A stretch of DNA of 64,000 nucleotides from Clostridia bacterium (GTDB lineage Bacteria > Bacillota > Clostridia > Oscillospirales > Acutalibacteraceae): contig JAFPUM010000062.1 in the NCBI GenBank assembly GCA_017395425.1, positions 62,001 to 126,000 on the forward strand, read 5' to 3'. This document shows, piece after piece, positions 8,999-14,380 of the stretch. Each line of letters opens with the position of its first letter. Positions within the stretch are counted from its first letter, which is position 1. The notes under the pieces are model-generated. The model had not been told where the DNA came from. It did not search any database and saw only the letters and a list, made by a program, of their open reading frames with translations. The position numbers and the translations under genes were made by a program.

Positions 8999-9113
8999 GG
9001 AACGATGAAGACGGCACTGCCCGCGGTTCACAATACAGCGGCGGTCGGTCTCCAGAAAAGTTTTTGGTTAAAAATTAACCGCCCAGTTTTCCTACGACCG
9101 GGGCGGTTAATTT
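8999..9113 (+). ncRNA. Putative antisense antitoxin RNA, module 1
   Basis: A short transcript is predicted from the promoter at 8964-8992 to the hairpin formed by AAATTAACCGCCC (9072-9084) and GGGCGGTTAATTT (9101-9113). Its 3' end overlaps the end of the toxin-like frame and the terminator of the opposing transcript, as in txpA/ratA and bsrG/SR4. A frame starting at 9005 (MKTALPAVHNTAAVGL) is present but has only a weak ribosome site, and it looks like a by-product of the leader shared with the toxin transcript. RNA ends are predicted, not measured. Confidence 0.6.
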
Positions 9114-9187
9114 CTGTCATTGCGACCGTTGAGAATTCTCTCAAGAACGATGAGCATCAGAAGTGCCATCAGGAAATAATATTCCAT
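9107..9187 (-). CDS. Small hydrophobic toxin-like peptide, module 1
   Basis: A 26-residue peptide: MEYYFLMALLMLIVLER then ILNGRNDRN. One membrane span fills residues 2-15, followed by a charged/polar tail, the form of type I toxins that insert in the membrane. A strong AAAGGGGG ribosome site lies 9 bases upstream of this ATG. A second ATG directly before it (9190) could add one Met, but module 2 lacks it. The frame sits between a perfect minus-strand promoter (9305-9333) and a hairpin with a T run. An upstream sequence at 9236-9247 is complementary to the ribosome site and should mask it. No family name can be assigned from sequence alone; the toxic role is inferred. Confidence 0.7.
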   Translation of the reverse strand: MEYYFLMALLMLIVLERILNGRNDRN

Positions 9188-9304
9188 CATGCAGCACCCC
9201 CTTTCATCATTTATTTCGGGATAGCCCGATTTAGTGATGAAAAGGAGACCAACCGCCTGCCGTTATGTAATTGTGAGCGCGGAACAGTCCCGCCTTCATT
9301 CACT

Positions 9305-9333
9305 ATTATATCGTCTGTGACGTTTTTTGTCAA
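9305..9333 (-). promoter_or_regulatory. Toxin mRNA promoter, module 1
   Basis: Minus-strand TTGACA (9328-9333), 17 bases, TATAAT (9305-9310): perfect consensus, facing the antitoxin promoter. The leader frame ATG (9299-9297) lies only five bases after the -10 box. Confidence 0.85.
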
Positions 9334-9353
9334 TCGGGAAATAGCAGCGCCCC

Positions 9354-9382
9354 TTGACATTGCGCGTTCGATGGGGTATAAT
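9354..9382 (+). promoter_or_regulatory. Antitoxin RNA promoter, module 2
   Basis: TTGACA (9354-9359), 17 bases, TATAAT (9377-9382). The spacer differs from modules 1 and 3, but boxes and spacing are unchanged. Confidence 0.85.
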
Positions 9383-9388
9383 AAGAGC

Positions 9389-9507
9389 GTAACGATGAAG
9401 ACGGCACTGCCCGCAGTTCACAATACAGCGGCGGTCGGTCTCCAAAAAATGTTTTAGTTAAAAATTAACTGCCCAAGTTTTGCTAGGACCGGGGCGGTTA
9501 ATTTTTT
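9389..9507 (+). ncRNA. Putative antisense antitoxin RNA, module 2
   Basis: Predicted from the promoter at 9354-9382 to a strong intrinsic terminator: stem AAATTAACTGCCC (9462-9474) with GGGCGGTTAATTT, followed by a long T run to about 9507. Of the three modules this has the clearest plus-strand terminator. The 3' end covers the last codons of the opposing toxin-like frame. Confidence 0.6.
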
Positions 9508-9620
9508 TCGTTATCGTCGTGGTGGCTATTGCCGCCATTGTTCCCGCCGTTGCCGCCGTTGAAGATTCGTTCAAGGACGACCAAGGACAGGAACATAAGG
9601 ATAGCATACAGACCTTCCAT
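9498..9620 (-). CDS. Small hydrophobic toxin-like peptide, module 2
   Basis: A 40-residue peptide beginning MEGLYAILMFLSLVVLERIF, then a Gly/Asn-rich tail (NGGNGGNNGGN) ending in HHDDNEKN. The membrane span and the LERIxNG junction match the peptides of modules 1 and 3, while the tail is longer. This ATG, 9 bases behind AAAGGGGG, is the only possible start and fixes the start chosen in the sister copies. Divergence of the span (EGLYAILMF against EYYFLMALL) with retained hydrophobicity and junction argues that the peptide itself is under selection. Confidence 0.7.
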   Translation of the reverse strand: MEGLYAILMFLSLVVLERIFNGGNGGNNGGNSHHDDNEKN

Positions 9621-9737
9621 TTTGCAACGCCCCCTTTCATCATTGATTTCGGGATAGCCCGATTTAGTGATGAAAAGGAGACCAACCGCCTGCCGTTATG
9701 TAATTGTGAGCACGGAACAGTCCCGCCTTCACTCTCT

Positions 9738-9766
9738 ATTATAGCTTCTGCGACGTTTTTTGTCAA
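9738..9766 (-). promoter_or_regulatory. Toxin mRNA promoter, module 2
   Basis: Minus-strand TTGACA (9761-9766), 17 bases, TATAAT (9738-9743). Identical boxes and spacing to modules 1 and 3. Confidence 0.85.
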
Positions 9767-9785
9767 TCGGAAATAGCAGCGCCCC

Positions 9786-9814
9786 TTGACATTTTGCTTC
9801 CGGCGGCGTATAAT
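9786..9814 (+). promoter_or_regulatory. Antitoxin RNA promoter, module 3
   Basis: TTGACA (9786-9791), 17 bases, TATAAT (9809-9814). The spacer is the same as in module 1. Confidence 0.85.
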
Positions 9815-9820
9815 GTGCAT

Positions 9821-9930
9821 GGAACGATGAAGACGGCACTGCCCGCGGTTCACAATACAGCGGCGGTCGGTCTCCGAAGCAGTAGTTTGTTTTACTAACC
9901 GCTAGGTGTGCGAGACCTGGCGGTTAATTT
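9821..9930 (+). ncRNA. Putative antisense antitoxin RNA, module 3
   Basis: Predicted from the promoter at 9786-9814 to a hairpin made by ACTAACCGC (9894-9902) and GCGGTTAAT (9920-9928), partly diverged from modules 1 and 2. The loop and the region just after the shared leader differ most, so this RNA may act mainly on its own toxin message. Confidence 0.55.
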
Positions 9931-10004
9931 CTGTGGTCACGTCCGTTGAGAATTCTCTCAAGAACGATGAGCATCAGAAGTGCCATCAGGAAATAATATT
10001 CCAT
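9924..10004 (-). CDS. Small hydrophobic toxin-like peptide, module 3
   Basis: A 26-residue peptide: MEYYFLMALLMLIVLER then ILNGRDHRN. It is identical to the module 1 peptide except for the last few residues. AAAGGGGG lies 9 bases before the start, and a second in-frame ATG precedes it (10007). The anti-ribosome-site helix, leader frame and promoter are all conserved. Confidence 0.7.
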   Translation of the reverse strand: MEYYFLMALLMLIVLERILNGRDHRN

Positions 10005-10121
10005 CATGCAACGCCCCCTTTCATCATTTATTTCGGGATAGCCCGATTTAGTGATGAAAAGGAGACCAACCGCCTGCCGTTATGTAATTGTGAGCGCGGA
10101 GCAGTCCCGCCTTCATTCACT

Positions 10122-10150
10122 ATTATATCGTCTGTGACGTTTTTTGTCAA
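10122..10150 (-). promoter_or_regulatory. Toxin mRNA promoter, module 3
   Basis: Minus-strand TTGACA (10145-10150), 17 bases, TATAAT (10122-10127). It ends the repeat array on the right. Confidence 0.85.
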
Positions 10151-10155
10151 TCGGA

Positions 10156-10215
10156 AAACCGCTCTTTGTGATAAGGAGCGGTTTCTTTCTTGGGGATTTT
10201 CCGGAAAAAATCCCC
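10156..10215. terminator. Two adjacent hairpins before ilvA
   Basis: AAACCGCTC (10156-10164) pairs with GAGCGGTTT (10176-10184), followed by a T-rich stretch. Next, GGGGATTTT (10192-10200) pairs with AAAAAATCCCC (10205-10215). They separate the toxin-antitoxin array from the ilvA promoter and could stop transcripts from either side. Confidence 0.5.
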
Positions 10216-10274
10216 AAAAACCTTCCTCCCCCTGCCATTCTTCTTGACGAATCGACAAATCTCGCAAATTCCTG

Positions 10275-10303
10275 TTGACAAGCGCCGCCGGGAGGTAGAT
10301 AAT
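10275..10303 (+). promoter_or_regulatory. ilvA promoter
   Basis: TTGACA (10275-10280), 17 bases, GATAAT (10298-10303), about 45 bases ahead of the ilvA start. Confidence 0.65.
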
Positions 10304-10346
10304 ATAACATAATCAAATGCCTATATATTAAGGAAAGGTGAATCCC

Positions 10347-11546
10347 ATGCTTTCGCTGGATAAATTCTATCACGCCTCCTATGTGCTGAAAAGCGTTCTG
10401 CGGCGTACCGATCTGGTGCATACCACCGAACTCAATCCCGAGGCGGACATCTATCTCAAACCTGAATGTCTTCAGGTAACCGGCTCCTTCAAGGTGCGCG
10501 GCGCCTACTACAAAATCGCTACCCTCTCCGATGAGGAAAAAGCCAAGGGCGTCATCGCCTGTTCCGCCGGTAACCACGCGCAAGGCGTAGCGCTTGCCGC
10601 CTCGAAAAACGGCATCTATTCCCTCATCTGCCTCCCTGACGGCGCGCCGATCTCCAAGGTGGAAGCCACCCGTCGCCGCGGCGCGGATATCTGTCTGGTC
10701 AACGGCGTTTATGATGACGCCTACCGCCGCGCCCTCGAACTGCGTGACGAAAAGGGCTACACTTTCATTCATCCCTTCGATGATGAAGCCGTCATTTCCG
10801 GACAAGGCACTATCGGTCTGGAAATTGCCGACGCACTCCCCGACGCGGACGCGGTTATCGTACCCATCGGCGGCGGCGGTCTCATCGCGGGCGTGGCATT
10901 TGCCATCAAGAAGCTCAACCCCAACATCAAGGTCTACGGCGTACAGGCAGCCGGCGCGCCCAGTATGTTCAACGCCATTCACGACGGCAAGATCGAATGC
11001 CTGCCTTCTGTCTCCACCATCGCCGACGGCATCGCCGTCAAGGAACCGGGCACGCTGACCTTTGACGCCTGCCAGAAATATGTGGACGACATCGTGACCG
11101 TTTCCGATGACGAAATTTCCGCCGCGATTCTGGCTCTGATCGAGAAGCAGAAGATGATCGCCGAAGGCGCGGGCGCGGTATCCGTCGCCGCAGCCATGTT
11201 CAACAAGGTTCCCGTCAAGGGCAAGAAGGTAGTCTGCGTGGTCTCGGGCGGCAACATCGACGTGACCATTCTCTCCCGCGTCATCCGCCGCGGTCTGCTC
11301 ATGACCGGACGCACCTGCTCCCTCACGCTCGAACTGATTGACAAACCCGGTCAGCTCCTCGGCGTGTCTGAAACCATCGCAAAGCTTGGCGGCAACGTGA
11401 TTTCTATTCACCACGAGCGTGCCAATGAAGGTTCCGACGTCAACGGCTGCTATCTGCGGCTCCTGCTCGAAACCAAAAACGGCGAGCATATCAACCAGAT
11501 CAGGCAGGCTCTCAGCGACAACGGTTTTAAAATCGTCAATTTATAA
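10347..11546 (+). CDS. ilvA: Threonine ammonia-lyase
   Basis: A 399-residue PLP enzyme that deaminates threonine to 2-oxobutyrate (cytosol), feeding isoleucine synthesis or threonine catabolism. The PLP lysine lies in TGSFKVRGA (about residue 50). SAGNHAQG, the glycine-rich phosphate loop GGGGLIAG and the C-terminal SGGN are all present. A single ACT-type domain fills about residues 325-399, making it the short TdcB-like form and not the long two-domain biosynthetic IlvA. The ATG at 10347 has AGGAAAGG 8 bases upstream; a GTG at 10338 overlaps that site and is rejected. ridA follows 37 bases downstream and removes the reactive enamine this enzyme releases. Threonine against serine preference cannot be fixed from sequence. 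Confidence 0.9.
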   Translation: MLSLDKFYHASYVLKSVLRRTDLVHTTELNPEADIYLKPECLQVTGSFKVRGAYYKIATLSDEEKAKGVIACSAGNHAQGVALAASKNGIYSLICLPDGAPISKVEATRRRGADICLVNGVYDDAYRRALELRDEKGYTFIHPFDDEAVISGQGTIGLEIADALPDADAVIVPIGGGGLIAGVAFAIKKLNPNIKVYGVQAAGAPSMFNAIHDGKIECLPSVSTIADGIAVKEPGTLTFDACQKYVDDIVTVSDDEISAAILALIEKQKMIAEGAGAVSVAAAMFNKVPVKGKKVVCVVSGGNIDVTILSRVIRRGLLMTGRTCSLTLELIDKPGQLLGVSETIAKLGGNVISIHHERANEGSDVNGCYLRLLLETKNGEHINQIRQALSDNGFKIVNL

Positions 11547-11583
11547 TTTCTCATCATCCTTTGAACCACGGAGGTATCCTACT

Positions 11584-11964
11584 ATGATTCAGACGCTCTA
11601 CACCAAAAACGCGCCCGACGCCATCGGACCCTATTCGCAGGCAAAAATCGCCGGCGGCTTCCTTTTCGCTTCCGGACAAATCGCCATCAATCCCGCCACC
11701 GGTGCGGTGGAAGCCGACTCCATCGAGGGACAGACCGAACAGATTATGCGCAACATCGGCGCGATTCTCGCCGAGGCGGGTCTGACCTTCGACAGCGTGG
11801 TCAAAACCACCTGCTTCCTCAAGAATATGTCTGATTTCGGCGTTTTCAATGAGATTTACGGCAGGTACTTCACGAGCAAACCTGCCCGTTCCTGCGTCGC
11901 GGCGGCACAGCTTCCCAAGGACGTTCTCGCCGAGGTGGAGATCATCGCCGTCTGCGAAAAATAA
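11584..11964 (+). CDS. ridA: RidA family enamine/imine deaminase
   Basis: A 126-residue member of the YjgF/YER057c/UK114 family. RidA hydrolyses 2-aminoacrylate and 2-aminocrotonate, released by PLP dehydratases, to oxoacids and ammonia. Family marks seen: GPYSQA near the N terminus, FASGQIA, the catalytic Arg region PARSCVAAAQLP and the C-terminal EVEIIAV. A GGAGG ribosome site lies close before the ATG. Its place directly behind the threonine ammonia-lyase, before a strong terminator, is a textbook functional pair: the two probably form one transcript in which the producer and remover of a toxic intermediate are made together. Confidence 0.93.
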   Translation: MIQTLYTKNAPDAIGPYSQAKIAGGFLFASGQIAINPATGAVEADSIEGQTEQIMRNIGAILAEAGLTFDSVVKTTCFLKNMSDFGVFNEIYGRYFTSKPARSCVAAAQLPKDVLAEVEIIAVCEK

Positions 11965-11995
11965 ACTGTAACCTTCTGATTTTGTCAAAAAACCG

Positions 11996-12044
11996 GCACG
12001 GCTCTTCAATGAAGCAAGGAAGCCATTGAACCGCCGTGCTTTTT
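11996..12044 (+). terminator. Terminator after ridA
   Basis: GCACGGC (11996-12002) with TTCAATG pairs with CATTGAA and GCCGTGC (12033-12039), followed by five T. It ends the ilvA-ridA transcript just before the phosphatase ribosome site. Confidence 0.8.
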
Positions 12045-12062
12045 GTAAAGGAGTGTGAGTCC

Positions 12063-12737
12063 ATGCCATATCAGGCTGTCATCTTCGACCTCGACGGCAC
12101 CATTCTCAATACCATCGACGATCTCGCCGACAGTGCCAATTTCGTGCTGGCGGCACAAGGGTATCCCACCCATCCCACCGAACGCTACAAGACCTTTGTG
12201 GGCAACGGCATTCCCAAGCTCATCGAGCGGATGCTTCCGCCGGGCACCGCACCGGACATCATCCAACGCACCTTCGCTGATTTCGGCGCCCGTTATGCCG
12301 CGCATAAGCTCGACAAAACCGCCCCGTATGAGGGCATTCCTGATCTTCTCACACTGCTCCGGCAGCACGGTTTCAAACTGGCCGTCCTTTCCAACAAGCA
12401 GCATGACCTGAGTGAGGCTATCGTCACGCAGATCTTCGGCGAAGACGCCTTTGACGTGATTCAGGGCATGTGCGACCGCTTTCCCCGCAAGCCCGACCCT
12501 GCCGCCTGCTTCGACGTCATGAACCGGCTGGATGTCCATCCCGGTGAAGTGCTGTATGTCGGCGACAGCAACGTGGATATGCGGACTGCCGCCAACGCCG
12601 GTCTCGTCAAATGCGGGGTTACATGGGGCTTCCGCTCCGAACAGGAACTGCGTAAAGAGGGGGCGGATTTCATCGCCCATACGCCGCCGGATATTGCGGA
12701 CATTGCCCTTGGACATACAGGAGGTTCTGATCAATGA
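12063..12737 (+). CDS. HAD hydrolase, phosphoglycolate phosphatase-like
   Basis: A 224-residue haloacid-dehalogenase phosphatase with all four motifs: FDLDGT (nucleophile Asp9, acid Asp11), VLSNK, the KPDP lysine and GDSNVDM. The cap sits between motifs I and II (subfamily IA), as in Gph and PGMB-type enzymes. The ATG at 12063 follows AAAGGAGTG by 7 bases; earlier in-frame ATGs lie inside the terminator and are unlikely. The stop overlaps the start of the following lipoprotein gene by four bases, so the two are coupled. The exact substrate (2-phosphoglycolate, pyrophosphate or a sugar phosphate) cannot be read from the sequence. Confidence 0.85.
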   Translation: MPYQAVIFDLDGTILNTIDDLADSANFVLAAQGYPTHPTERYKTFVGNGIPKLIERMLPPGTAPDIIQRTFADFGARYAAHKLDKTAPYEGIPDLLTLLRQHGFKLAVLSNKQHDLSEAIVTQIFGEDAFDVIQGMCDRFPRKPDPAACFDVMNRLDVHPGEVLYVGDSNVDMRTAANAGLVKCGVTWGFRSEQELRKEGADFIAHTPPDIADIALGHTGGSDQ

Positions 12738-14215
12738 AGAAACGTTTCCTTCGCCTGACCGCGCTTTGGCTGGCAGTCACCCTGTCGGCTGCGGTGCTGA
12801 CCTCGTGCATCACAATGCGCTACACCATCACTCCCCGCACCTTCACCCATACCTCGCCCATCGTTCCCAATCCTATGAAAGGATTTGTATCCACCTTTCA
12901 CGAAAACGATCCCGACAAAGCCAATCCTTCCTATTCAATGGAATACATCGGACTGAAATTCAGCCATATCTATCACATCCAAAACGGCGCCGCGTCCTTT
13001 GACCGAGAAGAAATCGACCAATTTCTCAATAAGGTCAATTCCCGCGGCAATACCGCCATCCTGCGGGTCTATATACTCAATCCCGGCAAGAATGCCGAGG
13101 GAACCCACGGCCTTTTCCTGCCCACAGAACTGTACGATACACTCAAAGCAGACGGCAGGATTTATTCCGATCCGTTAGATGATGACTTTGTGGAATACCC
13201 CGATTTCAATGACGAACGGCTCATTGACGCGATGATCGACTTTGTCGGAAAATTCGCTGAGGCTTATGACGGTCATCCCGGTATTGCCGCTGTCCAGATG
13301 GGACTTTACGGCTCGTGGGGAGAATGGAACATGAGCAACTGTTCCAACACGAGCTGCGTCATGACCAACCAGAATCTCAACCGCCTGATTGAAGCCTTTA
13401 CCCAGTCCTTCACCCGAACCAAACTCATGGCGCGCAACCCCTCTCTGGGCAACGCCAACCGTTACGACATCGGCTTCCATGATGACAACTTCCTCTTCAA
13501 TTCCTCCGATTTCCACACGCAAAGCAAGGCTTGGAAGAACCTGCTGGAACAGGTAGACCCTTCCTACGGCACACTTCAGCAGTTCTACGATTTCATCGAC
13601 GGTCAGAACGGGAATTATATGCCCCTCTGGGACAGATGGGAAACACAGATGTTCGGCGGAGAACTGTCGGGCTTTATGTATAACCCGCCCTTCGGACCGC
13701 TCTGGAGCGGTACCGAACGCGAGGCGCTGGATTACTGCATCAGACAGTTCCATATGTCGTGGCTCATGGGCTGCGGTCAGGGAGGAATTCCCAAAAAGGA
13801 CACGCCCGAATACGCTCAGTATGAAGCGGTTTCGGCGTCCTTTGGTTACGACCTCGCTATTGCCAAAGTGGAAGCCAAAGAACGCACCGGCAAAATACTC
13901 ACTGCCTTCACCAATTACGGCGTGGCACCGTTCTATTATGACTGGGTGCCGGAATATCAGTTGATCGATTCTCTCGGCAATGTGACCTATACCTGCCAGG
14001 ACACGGATTTCCGGCTCTCGGAGGTACTCCCCAACGCAGAGGTGGAAAGCGTCTTTTTCATTCCCGACGAGACAATTCCGGGCGACTACATCCTCCGCGT
14101 GCGTTTTATCAATCCCGCCGAAACACTTTCCGAAAAGGCAAAGCCGCTCCTGCTCTCCAATGACAATGCACTGGAAAACGGCGTCTATGAACTGGCATCC
14201 ATCACCGCCAAATAA
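12734..14215 (+). CDS. DUF4832/DUF4874-like lipoprotein
   Basis: A 493-residue predicted lipoprotein. The signal peptide runs from MKKRFLRL to the lipobox VLTSC (Cys at about residue 25), so it should be acylated and held outside the membrane. NPMKGF shortly after the signal, and a body rich in aromatic residues (GSWGEWN, FMYNPPFGPLW, SWLMGCGQGG), fit the DUF4874/DUF4832 pair, a TIM-barrel resembling glycoside hydrolases with a C-terminal beta domain. Catalytic residues are not established for this family, so an enzymatic role in polysaccharide turnover is only possible. The start overlaps the phosphatase stop (ATGA) and a strong terminator follows. Confidence 0.65.
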   Translation: MKKRFLRLTALWLAVTLSAAVLTSCITMRYTITPRTFTHTSPIVPNPMKGFVSTFHENDPDKANPSYSMEYIGLKFSHIYHIQNGAASFDREEIDQFLNKVNSRGNTAILRVYILNPGKNAEGTHGLFLPTELYDTLKADGRIYSDPLDDDFVEYPDFNDERLIDAMIDFVGKFAEAYDGHPGIAAVQMGLYGSWGEWNMSNCSNTSCVMTNQNLNRLIEAFTQSFTRTKLMARNPSLGNANRYDIGFHDDNFLFNSSDFHTQSKAWKNLLEQVDPSYGTLQQFYDFIDGQNGNYMPLWDRWETQMFGGELSGFMYNPPFGPLWSGTEREALDYCIRQFHMSWLMGCGQGGIPKKDTPEYAQYEAVSASFGYDLAIAKVEAKERTGKILTAFTNYGVAPFYYDWVPEYQLIDSLGNVTYTCQDTDFRLSEVLPNAEVESVFFIPDETIPGDYILRVRFINPAETLSEKAKPLLLSNDNALENGVYELASITAK

Positions 14216-14236
14216 CCCTTATTGTGTTTTTTCACG

Positions 14237-14278
14237 CAACTTCCTGTACTGTTCTGACAATGCAGGAAGTTGTTTTTT
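14237..14278 (+). terminator. Terminator after the lipoprotein gene
   Basis: CAACTTCCTG (14237-14246) and CAGGAAGTTG (14263-14272) form a perfect 10-base stem followed by TTTTTT. Confidence 0.9.
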
Positions 14279-14308
14279 CTCCTGCTGCTTGAATCCGGCA
14301 AATTTTCT

Positions 14309-14337
14309 TTGCAATTTGTCAGGAGATATGCTATAAT
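14309..14337 (+). promoter_or_regulatory. Promoter of the mutS operon
   Basis: TTGCAA (14309-14314), 17 bases, TATAAT (14332-14337), about 43 bases before the mutS ATG. It is probably the main promoter for the long plus-strand series up to 31231. Confidence 0.7.
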
Positions 14338-14380
14338 AAAGAGTACGCAACAAAAAAAGAAACAGGCGGTGCTTGACAAT

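Larger units (their letters stand above)
8955..10152. repeat. Three tandem type I toxin-antitoxin-like modules
   Basis: Three direct copies of about 395, 428 and 375 bases (8955-9349, 9350-9777, 9778-10152). Each holds convergent perfect promoters, a short antisense RNA and a small membrane peptide. Modules 1 and 3 are closest to each other. The leader ends are almost identical in all copies, while the terminator/3' overlap and the peptide tail vary, as expected if each antitoxin must discriminate its own target. Confidence 0.75.

Noticed and set aside
8948..9457. A 169-codon plus-strand frame running through toxin-antitoxin module 1 into module 2
   Set aside because: It crosses promoters and terminators of both strands and repeats the same sequence in module 2. 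It is a by-product of the repeat array.
8955..10152. The repeat array as a CRISPR or a set of insertion sequences
   Set aside because: Repeat units are about 400 bases with internal promoters and peptides, not short repeats with spacers, and there is no transposase frame or target duplication.
14270..14380. A 37-codon N-terminal extension of MutS
   Set aside because: The extension starts inside the preceding terminator and covers the mutS promoter. MutS homology starts at the ATG at 14381.
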